From the NCBI GenBank assembly GCA_043720875.1, contig JAYSRU010000076.1, forward strand, positions 1-16,573: 16,573 nucleotides of DNA, in the 5' to 3' direction. The position numbers and the translations under genes are program-made. Below are positions 7,732 through 16,074 of the stretch, piece after piece. Every line of letters begins with the position of its first letter. Position 1 is the first letter of the stretch. The notes beneath the pieces are model-generated. The model made no database searches. It was not told the origin of the DNA and saw only the letters and a list, made by a program, of their open reading frames with translations. Source of the stretch: JAYSRU01 sp043720875. GTDB lineage: Bacteria > Bacteroidota > Bacteroidia > Flavobacteriales_D > Crocinitomicaceae.

Positions 7732-8369
7732 GTTTAATTGCTAAAATCAAAACACAAATCGAAGAAGCATTGCCCGGCGAAGATGCACACTTGGAAATGT
7801 CACCCTTATACCGTCAAAAAAGCAGCGAAGCTTTAAAAAACAACCCAAATTACAAAGAAAGTGCGGTAGCCGTAATTCTTTTCGAAGCTGCTGCAGGTTC
7901 TGGTGAATATTATTGCATACTCACACAACGCAGTACGTATACAGGAAAACATAGTGGCCAAATGAGTTTTCCTGGGGGTAAACCAGAATCGAACGACGCA
8001 TCCTTGTTAGCAACCGCTTTAAGAGAAACCTTCGAAGAAATTGGGATTGAATCTATTTTATTAGAACATATTGGCAACCTTACGCCTGTTTACATTCCGG
8101 TAAGTAATTTCAAAATGAACCCATTTATATTTTATTGCAGCGAAATTCCTAAATTTCAACTAGATCCGCGTGAAGTTGATGCAGTGATAAACTTCAAATT
8201 AACTGACCTAGCGAATGATTTTACAAAAAGTGAGACTGAAATAACTTTACCAGATGGAACAATTCGCAGTAACATTCCATGTTTCGTGCTCAATGAAAAA
8301 ATAGTTTGGGGAGCAACCGCACTGGTGTTAAATGAGTTAAAACAGATATTAACTGCGATTCATACATAA
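7728..8369 (+). CDS. Nudix hydrolase, CoA diphosphatase (NudL/NUDT7-like) family
   Basis: A 213-residue cytoplasmic Nudix protein, probably cleaving CoA or acyl-CoA to phosphopantetheine and 3',5'-ADP with Mg2+ or Mn2+. The CoA-diphosphatase signature HSGQMSFPGG is at 75-84, and the Nudix box core R99-E-T-F-E-E-I-G follows. As in other members of this subfamily, the first Glu of the general Nudix box is replaced by an Asp-Ala pair (90-91), while the metal-binding REXXEE Glu residues are kept. The longer frame from 7704 would add eight residues inside the lipoprotein gene, so the ATG at 7728 in the ATGA overlap is chosen. The substrate is inferred from the family signature. No obvious terminator follows it. 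Confidence 0.88.
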   Translation: MSLIAKIKTQIEEALPGEDAHLEMSPLYRQKSSEALKNNPNYKESAVAVILFEAAAGSGEYYCILTQRSTYTGKHSGQMSFPGGKPESNDASLLATALRETFEEIGIESILLEHIGNLTPVYIPVSNFKMNPFIFYCSEIPKFQLDPREVDAVINFKLTDLANDFTKSETEITLPDGTIRSNIPCFVLNEKIVWGATALVLNELKQILTAIHT

Positions 8370-8481
8370 ATCTTCTTTTGTAAAAAGAATATTTGCTTGC
8401 TTAAAGTAGAGAATGTTTTATCTGATTATTATTAATTCACTCATTTTATATTCTTCTTGCAGAAAACAACTCAGAACAATG

Positions 8482-8509
8482 TTGTTTAGCTATATAATTG
8501 TTACTTTTG
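8482..8509 (+). promoter_or_regulatory. Bacteroidota-type promoter of lpd
   Basis: TTG (8482-8484), 17 nt, then TACTTTTG (8502-8509) matches the TTG-N17-23-TAnnTTTG consensus. The predicted start near 8515 gives a leader of about 34 nt before the lpd ATG at 8549. Confidence 0.65.
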
Positions 8510-8548
8510 TGCGATTCTAAATCAATTATTAATTAGAAACTTACAGAT

Positions 8549-9940
8549 ATGAATTTTGATATTATTGTTGTTGGTAGTGGTCCTGGAGGATATGTAACTG
8601 CGATTCGTGCAGCTCAACTTGGGATGAAGGTTGCTATTGTTGAAAAAGAAAACCTAGGTGGCGTTTGCTTGAACTGGGGATGTATTCCAACAAAAGCGCT
8701 AATCAAATCTGCTAACGTTTTCGAATATTTAACACATGCTGCTGATTACGGTTTAAACGTAAAAGAAGCTTCAGTTGACTTTACTAAGGTTATTGATCGT
8801 AGCCGTGGCGTTGCTAATGGAATGAGTACGGGAATTCAATTTTTGATGAAGAAAAACAAAATTGAAGTATTAATGGGTATGGGTAAAATCGCTAAAGGTA
8901 AAAAAGTGATTGTTACTGCTGCTGACGGAACTTCAACAGAAGTTACTGCTGATAAAGCGGTAATTATTGCAACAGGTGCTCGTTCGCGTCAATTACCTAA
9001 CCTTCCTCAAGACGGAAAGAAAATTATTGGTTACCGCGAAGCAATGACACTTACAAAACAACCTAAGAAACTAGTAGTTGTTGGATCTGGTGCAATTGGA
9101 ATCGAGTTTGCTTATGTTTACAATGCAATGGGTACAGAAGTTACAGTGGTAGAATTTATGCCAAATATTGTTCCAATTGAAGACGAAGATGTTTCTAAGC
9201 AATTAGAAAAAAGTTTCAAGAAAGCTGGCGTTAAGATTATGACAGAATCTTCTGTTGAATCTGTTGACACTTCAGGTACCGGTTGTAAAGTAAAGATTAA
9301 AACAGCAAAAGGTGAAGAAATTATCGAATGTGATGTTGTTTTATCTGCAGTTGGTATCGAAGCAAATATTCAGAACATTGGCTTAGAAGATTTAGGAATT
9401 GTAGTGGATAAAGGACGTATCCTTGTAGACGATTTCTACCAAACTAATATACCAGGGTATTACGCAATTGGAGACGTTATCCCAACTCAAGCATTAGCAC
9501 ACGTTGCTTCAGCTGAAGGAATTATTTGTGTTGAGAAATTAGCAGGACACAATCCTGAACCATTAGATTATGGCAATATCCCAGGATGTACGTACGCGTC
9601 ACCAGAAATTGCTTCTGTTGGTTTAACTGAAAAAGCTGCGAAGGCTGCTGGTCATGACATCAAAATTGGTAAGTTTCCTTTTTCTGCTTCAGGAAAAGCA
9701 AGTGCTGCTGGAGCGAAAGATGGTTTTGTAAAATTAATTTTCGATTCGAAGTACGGTGAATTGTTAGGCGCTCACATGATTGGAGCAAATGTTACCGAAA
9801 TTATTGCAGAAATTGTAGCGATTCGTAAATTAGAAATCACAGGTCATGAATTGATTAAAACAGTTCACCCTCACCCTACTATGTCAGAAGCTGTAATGGA
9901 AGCCGCTGCCGCTGCTTATGGTGAAGTAATTCATTTATAG
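8549..9940 (+). CDS. lpd: Dihydrolipoyl dehydrogenase (E3)
   Basis: Flavoprotein that reoxidises dihydrolipoamide with NAD+ in the pyruvate, 2-oxoglutarate and branched-chain 2-oxoacid dehydrogenase complexes and the glycine cleavage system. The protein is 463 residues, the usual length. Visible parts are the FAD-binding GSGPGG (9-14), the redox disulfide Cys40-LNWG-Cys45 followed by IPTKAL, a second dinucleotide fold with GSGAIGIEF (about 179-187) for NAD+, the FAD-contacting AIGD segment (about 311-314), and the C-terminal HPHPTMSEA with His442 and Glu447 forming the catalytic base pair of the partner subunit. It has its own promoter and a strong terminator and no E1 or E2 genes beside it, so it is transcribed alone and probably serves several complexes. 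Confidence 0.97.
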   Translation: MNFDIIVVGSGPGGYVTAIRAAQLGMKVAIVEKENLGGVCLNWGCIPTKALIKSANVFEYLTHAADYGLNVKEASVDFTKVIDRSRGVANGMSTGIQFLMKKNKIEVLMGMGKIAKGKKVIVTAADGTSTEVTADKAVIIATGARSRQLPNLPQDGKKIIGYREAMTLTKQPKKLVVVGSGAIGIEFAYVYNAMGTEVTVVEFMPNIVPIEDEDVSKQLEKSFKKAGVKIMTESSVESVDTSGTGCKVKIKTAKGEEIIECDVVLSAVGIEANIQNIGLEDLGIVVDKGRILVDDFYQTNIPGYYAIGDVIPTQALAHVASAEGIICVEKLAGHNPEPLDYGNIPGCTYASPEIASVGLTEKAAKAAGHDIKIGKFPFSASGKASAAGAKDGFVKLIFDSKYGELLGAHMIGANVTEIIAEIVAIRKLEITGHELIKTVHPHPTMSEAVMEAAAAAYGEVIHL

Positions 9941-9987
9941 AACATTCAACTTTTGCATTTCAGTATATGAATTGTAAGCTATTTATA

Positions 9988-10018
9988 AATCCAATCGATT
10001 TTTCGGTTGGATTTTTTT
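9988..10018 (+). terminator. Rho-independent terminator of lpd
   Basis: A 10-bp stem (AATCCAATCG with CGGTTGGATT, one G-U pair) closes a six-base loop and runs into a tract of seven T. It lies 47 nt after the lpd stop. Confidence 0.85.
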
Positions 10019-10238
10019 ATGAATTTTCGGTTACAATACCAAATATGACCGTTGCAAAAGTCTTAACTTAGCGAAGCGATCTCACCGAAGGTAAATCGAG
10101 GCTTTTCTAAAATTTAATTTACGAGTTAACCCTTGTTAATGAGTGGATTGTATTTTTAACATAACGATGAGTTTAGGGTTTTGAAACGGGCTTCAAATGA
10201 ATCGATGCTACTCTTAGCGAGAGACAAAAAGAAAACCT
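10019..10238. other. Noncoding gap between the lpd terminator and efp promoter
   Basis: The lpd-efp gap is 324 nt in total. Apart from the terminator and the efp -7 box it holds no RNA gene, repeat or convincing ORF that I can see. A short TTAAC-CCTT-GTTAA inverted repeat near 10126-10139 is too small to interpret. The efp frame stays open upstream to about 10181, but nothing supports translation there. Confidence 0.5.
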
Positions 10239-10246
10239 TATATTTG
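10239..10246 (+). promoter_or_regulatory. -7 element of efp
   Basis: TATATTTG matches TAnnTTTG exactly and ends 18 nt before the ATG at 10265, giving a leader of roughly 13 nt. No TTG is seen at the ideal -33 distance. Because it lies inside the upstream open frame, it argues that the 28-codon extension is not translated. Confidence 0.5.
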
Positions 10247-10264
10247 CACAGAAAAATTTACAAA

Positions 10265-10831
10265 ATGGCTACAACGGCAGATATTAAAAATGGTTTATGC
10301 ATCAAGCTAAACGAGAAACTTTATTCAATCATTGAATTTCAACATGTAAAACCAGGGAAAGGTCCTGCCTTCGTACGCACGAAATTACGTCATATCGAAT
10401 CAGGTAAAGTTGTTGACAATACTTTTTCTGCTGGTCACAAAATTGATATTGTTCGTATTGAACGTCGTCATTACCAGTTCTTATATAAAGAAGGAGAAGA
10501 TTATATTTTCATGAATGATGAATCATTTGAGCAAATTAACATCAGCCCAAAATTAATTGATAAGCCAGGATTTCTTCAAGAAGGATTAATGTGTGAAATC
10601 ATGTTTCACGCAGAAGAAGAAACAGCGTTGATCGTTGACCTTCCTACTTACATTACTGCAACTGTAACGTATACAGAACCAGGCGTTAAAGGTGACACTG
10701 CAACCAACACAATGAAACCCGCAACAATAGACTCTGGAGCTGAAATTAGAGTTCCATTATTTATTGCAATCGATGAAGTGATCAAAGTGGATACACGAAC
10801 TGGTGTTTACGTTGAACGTGTTAAATCGTAA
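10265..10831 (+). CDS. efp: Translation elongation factor P
   Basis: EF-P binds ribosomes stalled on polyproline stretches and promotes peptide bond formation. The protein is 188 residues from ATG 10265, the normal family length, starting MATTADIKNG as is usual in Bacteroidota. The N-terminal KOW-like domain carries the tip loop HVKPGKGPAF, with Lys32 at the position that is beta-lysylated in E. coli. Two OB-fold domains follow, and the end (TRTGVYVERVKS) matches the family signature region. The frame also opens upstream from a TTG at 10181, adding 28 residues, but a -7 promoter box lies in that stretch and no homolog is known to me with such a tail. It has its own terminator. No Lys-modification gene is in the window. 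Confidence 0.96.
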   Translation: MATTADIKNGLCIKLNEKLYSIIEFQHVKPGKGPAFVRTKLRHIESGKVVDNTFSAGHKIDIVRIERRHYQFLYKEGEDYIFMNDESFEQINISPKLIDKPGFLQEGLMCEIMFHAEEETALIVDLPTYITATVTYTEPGVKGDTATNTMKPATIDSGAEIRVPLFIAIDEVIKVDTRTGVYVERVKS

Positions 10832-10850
10832 CAAAAACATTTATATACTT

Positions 10851-10881
10851 AAAAGTCTCCATTAGCATGGAGACTTTTTTT
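10851..10881 (+). terminator. Rho-independent terminator of efp
   Basis: A perfect 12-bp stem (AAAAGTCTCCAT with ATGGAGACTTTT) with a TAGC loop continues into T residues, 19 nt after the efp stop. Confidence 0.9.
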
Positions 10882-10940
10882 ATACCTAATAATAGCGCTA
10901 CTTACTTATAACTCATCGTTGTTATAAACTATTGGTTACA

Positions 10941-10974
10941 AAAAAAACCTATCAAATTAATGATAGGTTTTGTA
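10941..10974 (-). terminator. Terminator of the periplasmic helical-repeat gene, possibly bidirectional
   Basis: AAACCTATCA (10945-10954) pairs with TGATAGGTTT (10961-10970) around a six-base loop. Read on the minus strand, the hairpin is followed by seven T, and it lies about 20 nt past the stop at 10995. It also stands back-to-back with the efp terminator, separating the convergent units. Confidence 0.8.
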
Positions 10975-10994
10975 TTTAATGATTTAAGTGTTAA

Positions 10995-11723
10995 TCAATT
11001 TACAATTTCATCGTATTTCACTTTCCAATCTTCGTTTTCTTCAAACCATTGAGCGCCTTTGCCCATAAGAGTTTTAGCTTTTTCTGCTTGCTTTGTGGCT
11101 ACGTAAGAATCTGCAACTTGCATCATTCCATGCATCAACAATAACTTGTCTCCATCACCTAAAGCTTCAAAATCTGTAATTGCCAAAAGCAATTTTTCAC
11201 CTTCTTTAATCAACGCATTTCCAGAACTCTTGTCGCCATTTTTGATTTTACAAACTCCTTCCAAAAATTTAGCTCCTGCAAAATTTGGCATCAACTTATA
11301 ATACTTTGGCAACCATCCTGCCGCTTTACGGTAGTCATTTGAACCGACATCATTTAAAATTGTTTCTACAAAATATGATTTGAATTCGTTGATGAACTTC
11401 TTATTATCGACATCGTTTTGAACGCTTTTAGATTTGTCTTTTTTCAAGAACATTCCCATGTAATTGATTCCGTCCTTAAATGCATTCTTATATTTCTCAT
11501 CTCTATCCGGCACAAAAGATATTTTATATAAGCCCTTAACTAAAAACAAATAGGGAGCAGCATCTGCTTTGGTTTTATCAGAACCAACATATTTCTCTGA
11601 AGCTCGGATTAGTTTTTCATAATTTCCGTCTGCGTATAAAATAAGTAAATCGTCGTAATTTGGAGCTTGCGCCTTAACGGAAGCTGCGCTCACAAAACTG
11701 AGTATTAAGAATAAATGTTTCAT
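10995..11723 (-). CDS. Secreted helical-repeat (TPR-like) protein of unknown function
   Basis: A 242-residue protein from the ATG at 11721-11723. Residues 1-18 (MKHLFLILSFVSAASVKA) are a clear signal peptide cleaved before Gln, so the product is periplasmic or exported. The mature part is predicted to be almost all helical, with alternating patterns such as ILYADGNYEKLIRASEKYV, AKFLEGVCKIKNGDKSSGNA and DSYVATKQAEKAKTLM that resemble TPR or SEL1-type helical pairs, though no unit matches the TPR consensus well. An in-frame ATG 11 codons upstream (11756) would place polar residues before the signal peptide and is judged less likely. It lies 118 nt after the mutase large-subunit gene and ends at its own terminator. 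No specific function can be given. Confidence 0.8.
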   Translation of the reverse strand: MKHLFLILSFVSAASVKAQAPNYDDLLILYADGNYEKLIRASEKYVGSDKTKADAAPYLFLVKGLYKISFVPDRDEKYKNAFKDGINYMGMFLKKDKSKSVQNDVDNKKFINEFKSYFVETILNDVGSNDYRKAAGWLPKYYKLMPNFAGAKFLEGVCKIKNGDKSSGNALIKEGEKLLLAITDFEALGDGDKLLLMHGMMQVADSYVATKQAEKAKTLMGKGAQWFEENEDWKVKYDEIVN

Positions 11724-11841
11724 AGTAATAATTATTATTTGATTTTGGTTTTTCAATTACTGTGCCTAAACTAAATATTAAAATTAAGTAATCTGTGTTT
11801 TCAACGCACAATTTAGTAAATAGTTTCAAAAAAGTGCAATC

Positions 11842-13980
11842 TTATTGCTCAATACTCTCAATTAATAAATTTAAAATATCTTGTGCCGCTTTAGAAATCT
11901 TCGTTCCAGGTCCAAAAACTCCAAACACTCCAGCCTCATAAAGAAAATCATAATCTTGCTTTGGAATAACTCCACCTGCAATAACCATTATATCCTCGCG
12001 ACCGAAAGCTTTTAGTGCTGCAATAACTTGTGGCACTAATGTTTTGTGACCTGCAGCCAAAGAAGATACGCCTAATACATGAACATCATTCTCTACCGCT
12101 TGTTTCGCCGCCTCCATCGGTGTTTGAAATAAAGGACCTATATCCACATCAAATCCGATGTCTGCAAACGATGTAGCAATTACTTTTGCACCACGATCAT
12201 GTCCATCTTGACCCATTTTAGCGATCATTATCCTTGGACGTCTTCCTTCTAATTTAGAAAACTTATCCGCTAATGCCACCGCTACTTCATAATCTTTATC
12301 TCCCATGGCTTCTTGTGAATAAACTCCTGATATTGATTTAATTGTTGCTTGGTAACGCCCGTAAACAGATTCTAGAGCACTGGAAATCTCTCCTAAAGTT
12401 ACTCTATTTTCTGCTGCCTCTATAGCCAACGCTAACAAATTACCTTTACCTGATTTTGCAGCATCAGTAAGCGATGCAAGGCATTCATTCACTTTTTCGG
12501 TATTTCTGGTTTTTTTGATTTCCGCTAGTCGTGCAACTTGCGAAATTCGAACCTTGGCATTATCGACATCTAAAATCTCCAATTTTTCTCCAATTTCTTC
12601 CGAAACTTGATACTTGTTAACACCAACTATAACATCTTTACCCGAATCGATTCGTGCTTGCTTACGTGCTGCAGCCTCTTCTATTCTCATTTTGGGCACG
12701 CCAGTTTCAATAGCTTTTGCCATTCCGCCAAGTTCCTCAACTTCTTCAATGAGTTTCCATGCTTCGTCAACCAATTGATCTGTAAGCTTTTCTACATAGT
12801 AACTTCCACCCCAAGGATCAATCACATCTGTTATTCCAGTTTCTCCTTGAATATATATTTGTGTATTTCTTGCAATTCTCGCAGAGAAGTCGGTTGGTAA
12901 GGCAATTGCTTCATCTAATGCATTGGTGTGCAATGATTGTGTGCCTCCGAAAGCAGCACCCATAGCCTCAACACACGTTCTAATCACGTTATTGAAAGGA
13001 TCTTGCTCGGTTAAGCTCCATCCAGAAGTTTGGCAATGTGTCCGTAATGCTAAAGATTTATCACTTTTAGGATTGAATTGTTTGACCATTTTTGCCCAAA
13101 GTAGACGACCTGCTCTCATTTTAGCAATTTCCATAAAATGATTCATACCGATGGCCCAGAAAAAGCTCAACCTTGGTGCAAAATCATCAATATCTAATCC
13201 CGCTTTAATTCCTGCTTTCAAATATTCTAATCCGTCTGCCAATGTATACGCTAACTCAATACTAGCCGTTGCTCCGGCTTCTTGCATGTGATATCCGGAA
13301 ATAGAAATTGAATTAAATTTCGGCATTTTTTGAGAAGTATATTCAAAAATATCTGCAATAATTCTCATCGATGGGGCCGGTGGATAGATGTAGGTGTTAC
13401 GCACCATAAACTCTTTCAAAATATCGTTTTGAATCGTTCCCGTTAATAAATTTTGGTCAACACCTTGTTCCTTTGCAGCCACAACATAAAATGCTAAAAT
13501 TGGTAAAACAGCACCATTCATGGTCATCGAAACAGACATTTCTTCTAATGGAATTTGATCAAAGAGAATTTTCATATCCTCCACGCTATCTATAGCAACT
13601 CCAGCTTTTCCAACATCACCTTCTACCCTTTCATGATCCGAATCGTAACCGCGATGTGTAGCTAAGTCAAATGCCACGGACAAACCTTTTTGACCCGCCG
13701 CCAAATTTCTTCGGTAAAAGGCATTAGATTCTTCGGCTGTAGAAAATCCTGCATATTGTCTAATAGTCCAAGGTCTAATGGCGTACATTGAACCATAAGG
13801 GCCACGCAAATAAGGAGCTATTCCAGATACAAAACCAATATGCTCAACATTTTCAGTATCCTTTATACCATATTCTGATTGTAAGGTAATTTTCTCTGCC
13901 GTTTCAAACGTATTTTGAGGAATTGAATTTTTTTTCTTTACACTTTCAAATTGAACCTGACTAAAATCTATTCTTTTCAT
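11842..13980 (-). CDS. mutB: Methylmalonyl-CoA mutase large (catalytic) subunit
   Basis: Adenosylcobalamin-dependent interconversion of (R)-methylmalonyl-CoA and succinyl-CoA, linking propionyl-CoA to the TCA cycle. The protein is 712 residues, the normal size. The TIM-barrel substrate domain has RPWTIRQYAGFSTAEESN with Tyr76 (Tyr89 in Propionibacterium numbering), Arg194 in FMVRNTYIYPP (Arg207) and His231 in SISGYHMQEAGA (His244). The C-terminal cobalamin domain has the base-off motif D592-G-H594-D-R-G597, then SSLAAGH and AGGVIP. All the catalytic residues I know are present. It starts 2 nt after the small-subunit stop, so the two are co-translated. Neither the epimerase nor the MeaB chaperone is in the window. 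Confidence 0.97.
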   Translation of the reverse strand: MKRIDFSQVQFESVKKKNSIPQNTFETAEKITLQSEYGIKDTENVEHIGFVSGIAPYLRGPYGSMYAIRPWTIRQYAGFSTAEESNAFYRRNLAAGQKGLSVAFDLATHRGYDSDHERVEGDVGKAGVAIDSVEDMKILFDQIPLEEMSVSMTMNGAVLPILAFYVVAAKEQGVDQNLLTGTIQNDILKEFMVRNTYIYPPAPSMRIIADIFEYTSQKMPKFNSISISGYHMQEAGATASIELAYTLADGLEYLKAGIKAGLDIDDFAPRLSFFWAIGMNHFMEIAKMRAGRLLWAKMVKQFNPKSDKSLALRTHCQTSGWSLTEQDPFNNVIRTCVEAMGAAFGGTQSLHTNALDEAIALPTDFSARIARNTQIYIQGETGITDVIDPWGGSYYVEKLTDQLVDEAWKLIEEVEELGGMAKAIETGVPKMRIEEAAARKQARIDSGKDVIVGVNKYQVSEEIGEKLEILDVDNAKVRISQVARLAEIKKTRNTEKVNECLASLTDAAKSGKGNLLALAIEAAENRVTLGEISSALESVYGRYQATIKSISGVYSQEAMGDKDYEVAVALADKFSKLEGRRPRIMIAKMGQDGHDRGAKVIATSFADIGFDVDIGPLFQTPMEAAKQAVENDVHVLGVSSLAAGHKTLVPQVIAALKAFGREDIMVIAGGVIPKQDYDFLYEAGVFGVFGPGTKISKAAQDILNLLIESIEQ

Positions 13981-13982
13981 CG

Positions 13983-15272
13983 TTAAACAGTTTGAAGGTT
14001 GAATTGTTCTTCTAATATCAGAAAGGGGAAAACTTGTTGCTCAGGAATTTTCCATTTAACCTCGCTGGAATTGGGGTCTAAAAATACATTTACCCCAATC
14101 AATGAATTTGTTTTATCCTTTAATTGGTTAACCCTAAGTTTTGCAACTTTCTTAACTTCCATGGAAAATGATTTAATGAATTCATCACTTGCTAATACAT
14201 TGATTTCTTGAAAATTAACCCAACATTTAGAAACCATCAATTCAGTGATTATCGCAATGGCATAACTTCCATTTGCCACTTCATTAACGACATTTAAATA
14301 GCTTTCTTCTTTTAATATATTTGAAATATTTAAGGACATTCTTTCTGTGAAGCCACTTGCTCCATTTTGTGAATATGCATCGTATGGAACAACGCAAATT
14401 GCTTGGGTTCCAGCCAAACAAGCAGACATTACTTCTGTGGTCTGTCTCAATAAATTAGTGTGCGTATCCTTTAATGACTTGTTGACGAATGTTGTCTGTG
14501 CTGATACATTTGCTACACCAATAAAGGAAGCGTCATATTTGGTCAAGATTGATTGCCAAAGTGCTTGAAAAGCCCTAAATTTTGATAATTCAATCAAGTA
14601 ATTACTCCCAATCCCAAAGTTGAATTGAATCTCGTTATTGATTTCAACAATTGACAGGTTATCATTCAACTTCCTCACCAACAATTCATGTCCACTTTTT
14701 AAAGCATAAGCAATTTCTTGAACCGCATTAGCACCAGCTTGTTGTGCAACATCTGCTCTTACCGTATTCCCTCTTAATGCCATCTTTTCCAAATAACTTC
14801 CACTTAAAATTGGATCATTCAAAAAATAGCCGTTACAATTTTTATCTTGTAAAAAAGAATTAATCGCTAAATAATCTTCTTGTGAAGTACATTCTATAGC
14901 TAATGAAATATACTCCAGTTCAATTCCGCGAAAAAGAATATTTAAATTAGGAAGAGATGAAGGGAATACAAATCTTATACCCGTTGCTCCCGACATTAAT
15001 GCTTGTAATGCTTTAGTGTTGGTCTCTTCAGCGTCAACAACAAGTATATATGCTTCATTTACCCAATCGTTTGACTGAGGATTGCAATTCAATTCAGAAA
15101 TGCTAGTTAACGATTCTATTGACAGCGCAGATTCAAATTCAAGCTCTTCAATCGTAAGTTTTTTTACCAATACGTCATCAAAAGATAATCCTTTCAATTC
15201 TTTTATCAATACCTTTTTCCACTCCTCTTGACTCGGCTTAGAGAAATCTTTAAAAAAATCTATTTTACTCAT
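13983..15272 (-). CDS. mutA: Methylmalonyl-CoA mutase small subunit, short form without cobalamin domain
   Basis: A 429-residue partner of the catalytic subunit, from the ATG at 15270-15272 (MSKIDFFKDF). The N-terminus (FSKPSQEEWKKVLIKELKG) matches the mutase family opening, and the barrel part is recognisable but strongly diverged (SGSYLEKMALRGNTVRADVAQQAGANAVQEIA split over 195-235; LLRQTTEVMSACLAGTQAI near 300). There is no DxHxxG motif and the protein ends before any cobalamin-binding domain, unlike the approximately 640-residue Propionibacterium small subunit. It is therefore probably structural. The frame is open to 15347, but that part lies within the EI24-like gene. Its start overlaps the EI24-like stop by 8 nt (ATGAGTAA), and the large subunit follows after 2 nt. 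Confidence 0.88.
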   Translation of the reverse strand: MSKIDFFKDFSKPSQEEWKKVLIKELKGLSFDDVLVKKLTIEELEFESALSIESLTSISELNCNPQSNDWVNEAYILVVDAEETNTKALQALMSGATGIRFVFPSSLPNLNILFRGIELEYISLAIECTSQEDYLAINSFLQDKNCNGYFLNDPILSGSYLEKMALRGNTVRADVAQQAGANAVQEIAYALKSGHELLVRKLNDNLSIVEINNEIQFNFGIGSNYLIELSKFRAFQALWQSILTKYDASFIGVANVSAQTTFVNKSLKDTHTNLLRQTTEVMSACLAGTQAICVVPYDAYSQNGASGFTERMSLNISNILKEESYLNVVNEVANGSYAIAIITELMVSKCWVNFQEINVLASDEFIKSFSMEVKKVAKLRVNQLKDKTNSLIGVNVFLDPNSSEVKWKIPEQQVFPFLILEEQFNLQTV

Positions 15273-16062
15273 GTGTTTCTTTTTGTTCACTTGCAATTTG
15301 GTCTTCCGTATTGTCAACAACAATTGCAACAGGCTCCGTATCTTCATTCATTTTCAAAAAAACGATGGTTGAAACCATGGTTAAAAATACTGGCGCAATA
15401 ATCAACCCGACGATAGGTATCATTAAAATCAACGAAAACAAGCCCCCAGTTATAACCATATGCAGTTTATTCCTGCTGGCATATGTCCAACTTTGCCCAA
15501 CAGAAAACTGATAGCGTTCCAGGGAGAAATCATAAAAAGATAATCCAAAGAAAAAAGCAGGAATCATAAAATACACGATCGAACTAATTACATCGATTCC
15601 TGGAATAAAAAACAATAATTTGGAAATTAAAAACCAAACCAGCATGAATACCAATTGCAAAAGCAATGTTACGATCACTATGCCCACTGCTCTTAGTACA
15701 TCAGTAATTATTCGGGCCAATCCCCCATCAAATGTTTGACCCGTTAATCTATTATCTAATTTCTCGGAAAGTATACTCGCAACGGGAGAAAGTAAAGTCA
15801 ATAACAGAAAAGCTGTTATCTGCTTCAAGAAAAATGATAAAAAGCTTAAAACAGAAGAAGCAATTCCGCTTACTATTGAAGCAAACCAACCATCTTTCGC
15901 TTTTATCGCACTTTCAGCCGCAGATGCATCAATATCGTAAATAAAATATCCGAAAATAAGCCCAATGACAGCATAAGGAATTAAGAACATTAAGAACTCA
16001 CCCTTCATCCAAAATTCAACAACTTTGGTAACTGCATAAATATGACGTGTAACTGCTTTCAT
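15265..16062 (-). CDS. EI24/CysZ-family integral membrane protein
   Basis: A 265-residue inner-membrane protein. Hydrophobic segments are at about residues 24-42, 60-92, 122-150, 158-176 and 204-236, with an acidic C-terminal tail. The pattern LLSPVASILSEKLDN (90-104), followed by a Y-D-x-x-L-E-R-Y-x-F-S segment with SWTYASRNK (177-198) and then GGLFSLILMIPIVGLIIAPVF, matches the EI24/CysZ family. E. coli CysZ is a sulfate transporter, but distant members have no proven substrate and I do not assign one. It starts 12 nt after a small membrane-protein gene and overlaps the mutA start by 8 nt, so it is translated as part of the mutase operon. Confidence 0.8.
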   Translation of the reverse strand: MKAVTRHIYAVTKVVEFWMKGEFLMFLIPYAVIGLIFGYFIYDIDASAAESAIKAKDGWFASIVSGIASSVLSFLSFFLKQITAFLLLTLLSPVASILSEKLDNRLTGQTFDGGLARIITDVLRAVGIVIVTLLLQLVFMLVWFLISKLLFFIPGIDVISSIVYFMIPAFFFGLSFYDFSLERYQFSVGQSWTYASRNKLHMVITGGLFSLILMIPIVGLIIAPVFLTMVSTIVFLKMNEDTEPVAIVVDNTEDQIASEQKETHE

Positions 16063-16074
16063 TTAGTGCAAAGT

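Noticed and set aside
8371..8390. TTCTTT-TGTA-AAAGAA hairpin after the Nudix gene as a terminator
   Set aside because: Only six AT pairs and no continuous T tract after it; too weak to call.
10181..10264. N-terminal 28-codon extension of efp from a TTG start
   Set aside because: It contains a perfect -7 box (10239-10246), and the protein from ATG 10265 already has the standard EF-P start and length.
11785..11841. Inverted GCAC/GTGC pair after mutB as a terminator
   Set aside because: The stem is four to five pairs with a loop of more than 20 bases and no T tract at the right place.
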